This document shows, in pieces, positions 20,101 through 31,300 of a stretch of 64,000 bases of DNA. The DNA is from Plasmopara viticola. Lineage: Eukaryota; Oomycota; Peronosporomycetes; Peronosporales; Peronosporaceae. The stretch's first letter is position 1, and each line of letters begins with the position of its first letter. The notes beneath the pieces were generated by a model that was not told the origin of the DNA, searched no databases, and was given only the letters and a program-made list of their open reading frames with translations. The stretch is from positions 155,769 through 219,768 of the forward strand of contig MBPM02000104.1 in the NCBI GenBank assembly GCA_001695595.3, in the 5' to 3' direction. Position numbers and translations under genes: made by a program.

Positions 20101-21260
20101 TGTGTGCGCCATCAAACACAACTTTAAACTTGCCACTCTTGTTGATCTGCGGCACAGACAGCAAATTCTTGTTCATCATCGGTACGTATAGCGCGTTTTT
20201 GATCTCGATATCGCGTTCTTCACCGTCGGACAGAACCACTCGTTCAATGATGGTGCCAACGCCTTTGATCTCGGCCTTGTTACCGTCAGCCACCGATAGC
20301 TCGCCTTTGTCTTGTTCATTCAGCACGACGAACTTGGCCTTATTGTTGCAGATATGGTGCGTAGCACCGCTGTCGATTGCCCACATCCCTGGCATATTCT
20401 TGCCTGTTGAAAGTCCACATTCCAGCGATGCAGCAAACGCGAGACGGTCGTACTCGTAGTCCTCGTTGGGTCGATAGTAAATGTTGTTGGCTCCACGTCC
20501 ACGAGCTTGGTCGCCGCGTCGAGCACCTCGATTGTCATCCTTTTGCTTGGTCCAGCATCGCTCCACGGAATGCCCCAATTTCACAATACGTGCATTGGCG
20601 AGACTCACGCTCAGCACTAAACGCCTTAGCCGCATCTTCGGTCTTGATCACCGGAGTCTTTGCGCTCTGCCGCTTGATATGCTCATTCGTTAGCACTTTT
20701 ACAACGTCTTGCGTCCGCAATTCTGCGTTGCTGATCTCCAAGTTTAGAACAACGTTCTCGTAACTTTTAGGGAGACTTAGCAATAGACAGATCGCAACAT
20801 CTTCATCCTCCATCTTGGCACCAATGCTGCTGATCTTGGCGCTGATGTTGAGGACTTCGTTGCAATGGTGCATGACGTTGTCGCCTTCCGTCATCTCCAT
20901 ACTAAAGAGTTGACGCTTCAAGTCGATGCGTCCAGCCTTCTGTGATCCACCGTAGAGCGTTTTGATGCGCTGCCACGCGACCCACGCTTCCTCGCAGTCA
21001 TCAACCACGTGATGGTAGTCGGCCTCCATATGCAAGAGCATCAGTCCGAAAGCGACATTGCTGGTCTTGACGTACTCGTCCGCGGCGCGAGCATCGGCGA
21101 AGGTCTGAGTTACCTCTCGGTTGACCACGTGCCATACCGACTTGGTCAGGAACACGCCACGCATGTAGCGGTTCCACGTGGCAAAGTTGTCGCCGTTGAA
21201 ATTTTCGATTGCGATCTTGGCCGAGACATTGTGCGCAGAAGACATGGTCGTTGGGCTCAT
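17175..21260 (-). pseudogene. E7 gag-pol (family A), broken in three places
   Basis: Gag starts at 21260 (MSPTTMSS) and keeps a UBN2-like domain until a frame change near 20550 inside the zinc knuckle. A protease-integrase frame ([34 protein letters not shown]) follows until a stop near 19616. Integrase core (PYAHQTNGTAERAIRTI) continues to about 19142. A 657-residue frame (17175-19148) then holds the linker, RT (QLDVVTAFLYG, YVDDVLITG) and RNase H (YSDANWAGDHADRKSTSGY, where the second catalytic Asp has become Asn) to the stop HACSH. The RT-RNase H half has no frameshift. Confidence 0.88.
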
Positions 21261-21264
21261 AACC
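21251..21264 (-). promoter_or_regulatory. E7 primer-binding site overlapping Gag start
   Basis: Plus strand TTGGGCTCATAACC, the same 14 nt as in family B although the LTRs and proteins differ. CAT at 21258-21260 is the Gag start. Confidence 0.82.
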
Positions 21265-21523
21265 TGTTGAATGAGCTGAAGGAGACGAAGGGAAGAAGCG
21301 AAGAGTCTTTGCGGAGGAGGACCGGAGCGAAGACACTTAAGCAGGAGAAGGAATATTTGGAAGTGATTGATTTATTGGGGCTTACACTTCTACTTCTCGT
21401 AAACACTCATTCTACATAACGTAATTACCTTAAACTGTAAAAAGTAAAAACTATGTTGAACCGCGGTTCGGATTGAACCGGGTTTGGGTTGTGTACATTA
21501 CCTGAAACCCATAACCCTCAATA
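21265..21523 (-). repeat. E7 5' LTR (259 bp, family A2)
   Basis: TGTTGAATGAG...CCCTCAATA, paired with 16911-17167 and followed by ACTTG. Confidence 0.9.
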
Positions 21524-21528
21524 ACTTG
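21524..21528. repeat. Target-site duplication ACTTG, right of E7
   Basis: Second copy of the 5-bp duplication. E6 reverse transcriptase resumes here. Confidence 0.9.
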
Positions 21529-23859
21529 GCCACTGGCGCAAACGTTTCTTCATAGTCGACGCCATACTTCTGTGAAAATCCCTTGGCCACCAAACGCGCC
21601 TTGTACCGCTCGATTTCGCCGATTTGATTTTCCTTGAGTCGAAACACCCATCTGTTGCCTATAGCTTTGTGACCTTTGTGCGTTTCGGCTCACAAGCACT
21701 CGACCGCTTTCAATTGTTTCAAAACGATACGCTTTCTCGCGCTCGCTGTATCCAAGAAACCGACATCGCACCGAACAAGCATCAAACTTGGATCGTTTTT
21801 CTTTCGGCACGTGTACGTAAGCATGGCAACCAAAGACTTTGAGATTGGCTAAAGGAGGTTTTTTTGCCAGTTCAAAGTTGATGTGGCGACTTGTCGTGGC
21901 TAACAGCGCGTGTTGGGCACCGGTTTCGAAGGAAAGTTGCGATCATTACAGCCTCACCCCAATACGCTTTATTGAGACTAGCATGCTCAAGCATACACCG
22001 AGCACACTCAACCAAAGTTCGGTTCATGCGCTCGGCAACACCATTAAGCTGAGGGGTGTATGGAGGCGTGAACTTCTGCACAATGCCACGGTCAGCACAA
22101 AACTTGGCCAACGCTCCTGACGTGTATTCGCCACCGTTGTCGCTTCGAAGCACCTTGACCCGCTTATTCGTCTGCTTTTCAGCGTAAGCAACGAACTTAG
22201 CGAACTTGCCAGCCACTTCCGATTTATTTCGGAGAAGATAAACTGCACAGAAGTGCGACTTGTCATCTATGAAAGTGACAAAATATCGCTTGCCACTGTG
22301 TGTTGGGGTCCGCATTGGACCACATACATCACTGTAAATGACATCAAGCACATCTTTTGCTCGGTTGGGCGACGACTTCATGTATGTTGCTTGGGTTTGC
22401 TTTCCCAATGCGCACCCATCACAGAGCTCCCACTGCTTTACTAACGGAATGTCAATTCCAGTGCCGTAACCCTTTTTGACGATGGCTTCTAGGCCGCCAT
22501 GGCCAATATGACCGAGTCGAAGGTGCCAGAGGTACGAATTGGTGTCGCCAACGCAGCCTTTCGAGCTTGCCATATTGACCTCGTCTGTCTTAAGTGGCGT
22601 CATGCAAAGCTTAAACAAGCCTTTGCCTTGACGTTCAACAAGTTTCCACCGAATCCCTTTTGCTTGAGCAAAACAGCCATCGATTTCGAACGTGACTGGA
22701 CCCACGTCTTTCGTAAAGCGTCCAACCGAAAATAACTTTCGCGTTAGCTCCGGGATATGCCACACGTTCGTGAGCACTCCTTTTTTCACTCCACGCAAAG
22801 TCGTCATCGACATTGTAATGTCACCAGTTCCAATTGCCTGAACGACACCGTCGTCGGCAAGATGGACATCAACTGGTGCGATCTTGGTATAGTTTTTCAT
22901 GAAGTCATTCGTGAAGGTCATATGCTGCGTCGCACCTGAGTCGACCAGCCACACGTTACTCGTCTTGACGGCTCCCTCGCTGCCGCCAACTGAAAATAGG
23001 TAGTCACTAGAGTCTTCTTCACTTTGTGCTACGTGAGCTCGTTGCGGCTTCTGCCGCTCCGCGTTCTCGCGGATTCGCACCGGGCACTTGGCGATCCAAT
23101 GTCCGTGCTCCCCGCAGTAGTGACATGCGCTTGTCTTAGCAGGAGCTTGCCGTCCCTTGCGCCGTCCGTTGTCGCTTGTCATAAACGCTTGAACTTGGCC
23201 TGGCGCGCCGCCTTCAGTGCTACCGCCATGTTCTTTGCGCTTCATGTCCTCATGCAAAAGCCGCGACGTCACCAACTCCCACGTGAGTGAGTCGGCTCTA
23301 GACTCCAACGCCGTGATAAGAAATTGGTATGACTCGCTCAGGCTTGCAAGAAGCGTGATCACCAAGTCGTCCTCGCTGACCGGAGCGCCCACCGCGTCTA
23401 GCTGCTCCGCCAGCGTTTTGATCTTGTTGATGTGCTGCAACACATCATCACCTTCGTCCATCATTGTCGTGAAGAAGCGTCGACGAAGAAAGAGCTTGTT
23501 TGCTAAACTCTTTTTCTCGAAGTGCCCTTCTAGACGCGACCATGCATCCTGCGCACCTTTCGCCGACCGTACCAATGGTAGCTGAGAGTCCTCCATGGCA
23601 AGGCAGATGATGGCCATAGCCTTGCGGGACTTGCGCTTGTACGTGCTTTGATCCAACTGCGTAAGACAGTGTTCGTACTTGATCTCACCGCTCGTGACCT
23701 CCCACAGATCGCGCTCTTCCAGCACCATTTGCATCTTGAACTTCCACGTATGGAAGTTCGTTCCGTCGAACTTGTTGATACGCGAGGGTGCAGCGACGTC
23801 CATGGCGAGGGCTTGGTCGTTGTCGGAGAACAGGCAGAGTGTGCGGGGCTTGGGCTCAT
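21524..23859 (-). pseudogene. E6 gag-pol, Gag-PR-IN part
   Basis: A long frame covers Gag (MDVAAPSRINKFDG), CHYCGEHGHWIAKC, protease LVDSGATQHMTF and integrase (WHLRLGHIGHGG, SDNGGEYTS, NGVAERMNRT) as far as about 21872. The frame then shifts, and near 21690 the integrase C-terminus ([12 protein letters not shown]) is joined to the RT start ([10 protein letters not shown], shifted frame) with the intervening acidic linker deleted. The PBS ATG at 23859 is out of frame with the rest of Gag, so a frameshift also lies within the first 20 codons. Only the second Met (near 23803) opens the long frame. Confidence 0.87.
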
Positions 23860-23863
23860 AACC
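23850..23863 (-). promoter_or_regulatory. E6 primer-binding site overlapping original Gag start
   Basis: Plus strand TTGGGCTCATAACC, unchanged although the adjoining LTR terminus (GGATGAAAAGG instead of TGTTG) is degenerate. Confidence 0.75.
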
Positions 23864-24062
23864 GGATGAAAAGGTCGAAGTGAGCACCATCCGGGCGCAA
23901 TCATCTTCCCATCTGGGGGCAATCATCTTCCCATCTCAAAGTCGATCTTTTGCCCATCTTGAACCCGCTCCTTCAAGCAGTCATCAACTGATTGCAGATA
24001 CCGGTACTTACCGACATGCAGTCGCTGGTCGAGGCGATTCTTTGTCAGTATCTTCGACAACA
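23864..24062 (-). repeat. Family B LTR 4 (199 bp, core deleted), between E6 and E8
   Basis: Runs from the E6 PBS to TTCGACAACA at 24062. About 90 bp are missing between GTGAGCA and CCATCCGG, which removes the TATA-like stretch, GAACTAAGGACC and the ATTGGCTTAGA pair. Two copies of the GGGCGCAATCATCTTCCCATC unit remain. Confidence 0.8.
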
Positions 24063-25890
24063 ATCGTCGCCCCTTGATTCGCCAAGTTCGCACATAAAAG
24101 TCTAAGCCACACAGCTTCTTGTTCGTTGTGTAGCCACTGGAAGCGCCATGTATTCGGCTTCCCTCGATGAAAGTGCCACCGTTTGCTGTTCTTGCTTCGC
24201 CAGCTGACACATCCGCCATTTAACTTGAACAAGTATCCGCTTGGGCTTCTGCGAGACTCATTGTCTCCAGCCCAATCTGCATCTGAACAGCCTATAAGTT
24301 TAGCGGAGCCATCACGTGTAAAATCGATTCCATATGTTGATGTTGCTTGAAGATACCGCAGTACGCGCTTAGAGCTTGCCAGTGTGTCGGACACGGATCG
24401 GTTGCGACTTGGCTCAGCACTCCCACTGTTGCTGCAAGATCTGGACAAGTAGCAACCATCAAGTACATGATACCACCGACAGCACTTGGATACGGCTCGT
24501 TTCTCATTATGTCCTTGTGCTTGCATTCACCATTGCACATTTTATTGGTCAGCTTCAATCCTGGATCTTGAGGAGTCTTTTCTGGCTTGCAATATTGCAT
24601 CCCAAACTTAAGCAGAATCGACTAGATAAACTTGGTTTGCCGCATCGTAATTTGACCTTTAGCGCTATAATGATTGATCTCCATCTCGAGAAAGATTACT
24701 AGCTCGCCGATGTCTGTCATCTCGAATCGTTCGCTTAGCGCTGGTTTGGTTGTTGAAAGCAAGATGTCGTCACAGCTCGCAACAATCAAGTCGTCAACGT
24801 AGAGCACCACAAAAATCATTGACTTGTCTCTGCGTTTGTTGTATACGCAGTGATCTGACTCGCTCTTGATAAACCATTTTAGCCATGAAATCATCAATCG
24901 TTCGGTTCCACATCCGTGGCGACTGCTTCAAACCGTAGAGCGAACACTTGAGCTTGCACACATGCTTTGGTCAACTTGGGTCAGCATATCCATCCGGTTG
25001 TTGCATATAGATGTCTTCGTTCAGAGTACCATTAAGAAACGCAGTTTTGACGTCCGTTTGGTGGAGCTTGAGATCATACTTGGCAGCCAGGCTAAGCACA
25101 ATGCGAATTGACGTAAACTTGGCTACGGGTGAAAAAGTCTCCTCGTAATCCACACCATACTTCTGCGAGAAACCTTTTGCAACCAGCCGTGCTTTAAAGC
25201 GCTCAAGGCCTCCGTCTTGGTTCTCCTTGACACGAAAGACCCAGAGACGATCGATCGCTTTTCGTCCCTTCGGCAGCGGAACTATATCCCATGTCTCGCT
25301 CTTCATCAGAGAGTCAATTTCGGAGTCGCAGGCCTCCGTCCACTTGCACGCGTCATCAATTCCATTGCCGACTTGTGAGTCGTCGGCTTTTCTCCCACTG
25401 AATACATGACGTGTGCTGCTTCAAAGCCTTCATTTTCTCTGCCTATTGCGGAGGCCGACACTTCTTCAAGCGTCGACCGCTGGTAAAACGGCGCGTGTCG
25501 CTTGGATCTCGGATTTTCCGTCACCTTTCAAGCGACTGATTTCTTGTAAGCCGTCAGGCCCCGGAATCGTAATCAATGTCGCGTTTCGGCACCTGATCAT
25601 CATCCACTTTTGACTCTTCATGTCCATTTTCGGTGCTTGATTCTGCATCGGCATCAGTAACACTGTCGTTTTGTTCACCCACCAGCTCAACAACCTAGAT
25701 GTTGTTGTGCCTTCCTTTGTCGAAAACCTCCTCTTTGAATTGTGCATCGCGACTCATTAGAATGCGTCCGGTCGAAATTTCTTCAGCATGGTATGTCTTT
25801 GCATTCTCCGAATAGCTCTAATTTCGACACGAGCCTTCACGTCAAGGTTGGAGCGCTTCTCCTTCGGAACGTGGACATACGCATGACATC
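24008..25890 (-). pseudogene. E8 gag-pol fragment (IN end, RT, partial RNase H; family B)
   Basis: Integrase C-terminus (HVHVPKEKRSNL), acidic linker, RT (DVKTAFLNGTLNEDIYMQQ, YVDDLIVAS) and RNase H (DADWAGDNESRRSPSGY) are readable across several frameshifts. RNase H stops about 80 residues early and fuses, inside CANLANQGATI, to the LTR-encoded tail VVEDTDKESPRPATACR. The polypurine tract is lost and the joint falls exactly at the LTR terminus, as in E6. The upper end at 25890 is cut by the E9 LTR. Confidence 0.83.
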
Positions 25891-26182
25891 TGTTGGATTT
25901 CTGAAGCGAAGGAGTGGGGAGCGAAGCTTGCGGGGAGCGAAGAGCGAAGAAGGCACTTGAGCTGTTGAAGGAAGATTCGAAAGTGATCCATTTAGTGTTA
26001 GTTCTAGCTGATGAGACATGCACTAGCTCTTCCCATCATTTAGTTCGTCTAATCACGATCATTCCTTACTCGTCCAATCATCCTGCTCGTCTAATCAACG
26101 TGCGATCGTATTGGACCGGTTCGGGCTAACCACTTAATGGGTGCAGCTGGTACATTGTACCATAAACCGGTTACCCTTAACA
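25891..26182 (-). repeat. E9 3' LTR (family A1, 292 bp)
   Basis: TGTTGGATTTC...CCCTTAACA followed by the polypurine complement CGCCTTCTCAAT. Same length as the E1 LTR. It repeats the CTCGTCTAATCA motif and the GGTACATTGTACC palindrome. Confidence 0.82.
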
Positions 26183-26189
26183 CGCCTTC

Positions 26190-27905
26190 TCAATGCGAAC
26201 ACGCGTGGATGCCGAGAGCTGTCGTTATGTCCTTGTGACGTGGTCCTGGAAGAGTCTTGGTCATGATGTCCGCGAGCATGATGACTGTCTCGCAGTACTC
26301 CAGCTTGACTCCACCGCGTTTGACTTCATCACGGATGTGATGGTACTTGATGTCGATGTGCTTGGCACGTCCATGGTTCACTGGATTCTTCGTCATCTTG
26401 ATGCATGACTGATTGTCCTCAAAGATCTTGAGCTACGGCGTCGTCTCATTCGCAGCCGTCAAAATCTCGTGCAGGAGATGATGGATCCACTTGCCTTCTT
26501 GTATAGCCAGACTTAGAGCGATGTACTCTGCTTCGCTGGTAGAGAGCGACACACTTGACTGCTTCTTGCTTCCCCAACTGATGGGTGCGTTCATCAATAT
26601 GAACGCGTAGCCCGAAGTCGACTTGCGGTCCGTGTGGTCACCTGCCCAGTCCGCGTCCAAGTATGCGCGGAAGTCCACTTTGTTTCCGGTCTTTAAACAG
26701 GATCCATGCGACTTGGTTCCTTGGAGGTAGCGGAGAATTCTCTTGACTACAGTCCAATGCTCGTCTCGAGGGTTTTCCATAAACCGCGACGCATATCCAA
26801 CGGCAAAGGCGATATCCGGGCGAGTCGCTGTCATTAGATGCATAAGTGCACCGATTGCTTCACGGAACGGAACGCTTGTTGCTGTCGGCCTGTCACTTGG
26901 CACAAGTCGAGTGCTTGGATCCGCCGGGCTTACAACGGGCTTGCTGTCGTGCATGCCGAAGCGCTTGAGTATGTCTTCGATGTAGCACCGCTGGCACACT
27001 GTCACACTGCCGTCAGAGTTTTTCACCAGCTCCATACCCAGGACGAAGACGCATTCACCGCTGTCCGTCATCTCGAAGCGCGTCTTCAAGTCATTCTTGG
27101 TGCGCGCGATAAGGTCGGTCGAGCTTCCTGTGACGAGTACATCGTCGACGTAAACCAGAAGCAGTACGCAGTGGACATCCACAATCTTGATGTACAGGCA
27201 GGGATCGAAAGCCGAAACTTGGAAGCCGATGGAGCACACAAACTAGTCAAAGATCTCGTTCCAGACTCGCGAGGCTTGCTTGAGTCCATAGATAGCCTTG
27301 ACCAGCTCGAGACAGTCGAAGTCATCATTGAGCTTAACTCCTTCTGGCGTTGTGCAAAACACTTGCTCCTTCATGACGCCGTACAAAAATGCCGTCACCA
27401 CATCCAGCTGGTCGAGAGGCCAGTCGAAGTACTTGGCAATCGCAATGACCATTCGTGAGGTTACATACTTGATAACAGGCGAGAATGTCTCCGTGTAGTC
27501 GATGCCGTACTTTTGCTTGAACCCCTTCGCAACTAGGCGCGCTTTATACTTCTCAATCGATCATCAGCTTTGCGCTTGATCTTGAGTACCCATTTGGTTC
27601 TGATGGCACGTTGTCCATTCGGTAGTTTTGCCGCTCGGAATACTCCACGAAGTCGCATCGACTCAAGCTCGCCTTGAATGGCTTTGCGCCAGTGCACCTG
27701 TTCCGGTCCATTAACTGCGTCTTGATATGTCGTTGGCTCGGAAAGGTCAGTAATTCCACAGCGTTGGCGCTTGCTCGCCATGATCCATCCGCTGGAGACG
27801 TGCCGTCTTCGTGAACTTGGCCGTCTTTTCCTTCTTCATCCACCATAGTGGGCATGCCTGGTCGGCGTTTAGCTTGAGGCTGAACGGGATCTTCGGGTCT
27901 AATTG
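26190..27905 (-). pseudogene. E9 RT-RNase H (family A), 5' truncated
   Basis: From the stop HACSH at 26190 the minus strand reads RNase H (DADWAGDHTDRKSTSGYAF, SKKQSSVSLSTSEAEYIAL), then RT (YVDDVLVTGSS, QLDVVTAFLYGVMKEQVF) and the linker (EQVHWRKAIQGELESMRLRG). Stops near 26433 and 27240 and a small loss near 27560 break it. Gag, protease and integrase are absent: at about 27915 the sequence passes into an LTR tail. Confidence 0.83.
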
Positions 27906-27914
27906 AAATCACTC

Positions 27915-27986
27915 TTAACTTGTCCAATAATGGATACAGCTGGTACATGGGTACAACTGGTACTTTGTACCATAAACCGGTTACCC
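27915..27986 (-). repeat. Family A1 LTR fragment
   Basis: GATACAGCTGGTACATGG...ACCATAAACCGGTTACCCTCAACA matches the U3 end of the E9 LTR, with a local duplication of the GGTACA motif. Only about the last 70 bp are present. Confidence 0.65.
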
Positions 27987-28055
27987 TCAACAATTTCCAA
28001 ATTTAGCACGACGTTCTCGTAGCTTTTTGGTAGACTCCGAAGCCGACAAATCGCT
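27987..28055 (-). pseudogene. Family A Gag fragment
   Basis: About 23 codons on the minus strand, [17 protein letters not shown], match the family A Gag (E1: [17 protein letters not shown]). It is the remnant into which the adjoining LTR piece was placed. Confidence 0.65.
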
Positions 28056-28069
28056 CTTAAAAATGAAGC

Positions 28070-28380
28070 ACTTGAGCTGTAGATGAAAAATGCAAAAGTG
28101 AGTTTATATTTAAAGGTCCTTAGTTCGCTGTGCTACATCTAAGCCTGTCTAAAATATTCTACCAAATATTCTACTGAATTCTTTTACTGGACTTATCTTG
28201 ATACTGACTTACCTTAGCCAATCAGAGAGTGACACGTCGTTGTCCCATCCTGGGCGCAATTATCACCATCCGGGCGCGATCATCTTGGGTGTTATCATCG
28301 AGGACGAAATCAAATCGATAAGTCATATGTACCTTACCGGTACAATACTGCTGGTCGAGGCGTCAGATCGTTTGACAACA
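28070..28380 (-). repeat. E10 3' LTR (family B, diverged)
   Basis: Contains TTATATTTAAAGGTCCTTAG, AGCCAATCAGAG and two copies of the GGGCGC-AT-ATC unit (28245-28290), and ends TTTGACAACA at 28380 beside CTCCCACTCGACTC. The left boundary is uncertain by about 20 bp. Confidence 0.72.
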
Positions 28381-31300
28381 CTCCCACTCGACTCGACCGC
28401 CGTTGGTGCTTGAACGCCGAGCATGATCCAAAGTTTGAAAAATTGCGTAGCTGGAATAGACTTCGTCATGATGTCGGCAAGCATATCTTGAGCTGGACAG
28501 CACTCGAACACCACTTGAACGGCTGCAACCATTTCGCGTACAAAGTGGTATCGAATGTCGATGTGCTTAGCGCGATCGCGCCTTGGCTGTCTACATAGAC
28601 CTCGAACGCATCGTCACCCCTTGATTCGCCGAGTTCGCACATAAAAGTCTTAAGCCACAAAGCTTCTTGTGTAGCCTCTGGAAGCGCCATGTATTCGGCT
28701 TCTGTCGATGAAAGTGCCATTGTCCGCTGTTTCTTGCTTCTCCAGCTGATACATCAGCCATTTAGCTTTTACAAGTATCCGCTTGGGCTTCTGCGAAGCC
28801 TAATGTCCCCAGCCCAATCTGCATATGAATAGCCCATAAGTTTAGCGGTGCCATCACGTGTAAAGTCGAGTCCATATGTTGATGTTGCTCGAAGATACCG
28901 CAGTACGCGCTTAGAGCTTGCCAGTTTGTCGGACACGGATCGGCTGCGAATTTGCTCAGCACTCCCACTGCTGCTGCAAATCTGGACGAGTAGCAACCAT
29001 CAAATACATGGTGCCACCGACAGCACTTCGATACGGCACGTCCTTCAATGTTTCTTCGTGTTTGCAGCCGCCTTCACACATGTTCTTCATTGACTCAAGT
29101 CCAGGGTTTTGTGGCGTCCTCACAGGCTTACTGTCGTGCATGCTAAATTTGATCAATATTGCCGCATCGTTACTTGCCGGATTTGTGGTCGCACTAATCT
29201 CAACACTGAGTAATCTTGAATTCACCAAGATCTGTCATCCCAAGCCAATCGCTCAGATTACGCTTAGTCGACCCGAGGAGCTCTTTGTTGCCACTTGCGA
29301 TGATAATGTCGTCAACGTAAAAACCCACAAAATTCACGTCACCATTACCATTCCGTTTGACGTACACACAATGGTCTGAATCGCACTTGCCAAAACCCTC
29401 TTTAAGCATGAAATCATCAATGGTTTGATTCCACATACGAAGTGACTGTTTTTATCCGCACGATGCTCGCTTAAGCTTGCACACGTGATCGGGGTGAAGT
29501 GCGTCAACATAGCCGCCCGACTGTGTCTTCGTCGAGCATAGCGTTCAGAAACGCCGTCTTTTTATCCATCTGGTAGAGCAAAAAATTATACCTGGCTGCC
29601 AAACTCAGCACGATCCGAATCGAGGTGAACCTGGCCATAGGCGCAAAAGTCTCCTCATAGTCGATACCAAACTTCTTTGAAAAAAACCTTTGCAACCAGT
29701 TGAGCCTTGTATCACTCAACTTGATCATCTTGAATTTCTTTGACACGAAACACCCATCTACAGCCGATCGCTTTGCGTCCTTTCGGCAGTTGCACAATAT
29801 CTCAGATGTCATTCCTTAGCAGCGAGTCGCACTCCGAGTTGCATGCTTCTTTTCATTTGCTTGCGTTCTTGGATTCCTTAGCCGACTCAAACGTACTTGG
29901 CATATCTCCCTCTGAACCCATGCCGTATGCAGCTTCAAAGCTTAATTCGTCTTGAGCTGTTGCTGACATCTCATCGAGGCCTTGGGTTTCTGCTATGCCG
30001 AGTAGAACGCTTGACGCTTGGGGTCTCTGTCGTCTTCTCTGAGGACTACATCCGTTGATGTTTTTTTGCTGGTGGACTCGTTAAGACCTTAAAATGTGCT
30101 GTGCTGTGCGAACCGCTTAGCACTTCTGGTCTCAGTGGCCTTCTCCAACGAATCCGTTCTCTGGTGTCTCTAAATACCAAGTTTCTCTTTGTTTTCTTCC
30201 ATCTCAGAATCATTATTATGGTCTTCATCCTTATGCTGCGTTTTCTCATCCGTTGAATCGTCATCATGTATGTCAACTCCTTCTTGACAAGAAGTACGCC
30301 TTCCAATGTCGAAAACGTCTTCCATAAATTGCGCACCCCGACTAACCAGCTTACGACCACTTATGAGCTCCTCGAACCGATATACTTTTTATGATTCGAA
30401 TATCGGATAAATTTGCAGCGTACCGATCGAGCATCAAACTTTGCGCGCTTCTCCTTGTGCATCGTCACATACACATGGCAGTCAAAGACTTTCAGGTTTG
30501 CAAGTAATGGCTTCTTTCCCGTCCAAGCTTGATATGGCGACACGTCTTGGCTGAGATTACACGTTGGACACCGATTTTGACGAAACGTAGCCGTCATAAC
30601 TGCTTCACCCCAGCACACCTTCGACAATCCGGCATGCTCCATGATGCAGCGTGAACAAACCACCAATGTTTTCTTCATTCGCTTCGCAACTCCGTTTAGC
30701 TGAAGAGTGTAAGGCGGCGTAAATTTCTGCACGATTCCATGATCGCTGCAAATCTTGGCCATTTTGCTCGAGGTGTACTCTCCGCCATTATCACTGCGAA
30801 GCGTTCTTACTCGCTTACTTGTTTGGGTACGAGCAAGATCGACAAAATTTGCAAATTTCGCGGCTACCTCCTTCCGGCTTATTTTGAAGCATGTACACCA
30901 TACAGAAATATGACTCGTCATCATTGAATGTAACAAAGTACACCATGCAGAAATGTGACTTGTCATCGATAAATGTAACAAAGAAGCGCTTTCCACCAAA
31001 TGTCGGTGTCTGCATCGGCCCACACACACATCAATGTGAATTTCCTCAAGCACTTGCCTTGAACGGCTTGACGAAAAATTCGAAACCTCACTCTCGTTTT
31101 TTTACCAAGTGAGCAGCACCCGTCACACTTCTTTCACTGCTTAACTGAATCCAGGTCAAGTCCATAGCCGTACTTTTTCTTTATCATAGTGTCGAGACCA
31201 CCATAGCTTATGTGACTAAATCGAAGGCGCCAGAGGTACGAATTGGTGTCCCCATGGCATCCCATTAAGTTGTCACATTTGCCATTTCAGGTGAAATCGG

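Larger units (their letters stand above)
16911..21523 (-). mobile_element. E7: complete family A Copia element nested in E6
   Basis: LTRs 16911-17167 and 21265-21523 surround an internal domain in minus orientation, with PBS (21251-21264) and polypurine tract (TTGAGGGGGCG, element sense, at about 17168-17178). The 5-bp duplication ACTTG proves integrase-mediated insertion. The LTRs differ at roughly a dozen positions by eye, about 5 percent, so the insertion is not recent. Confidence 0.93.
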
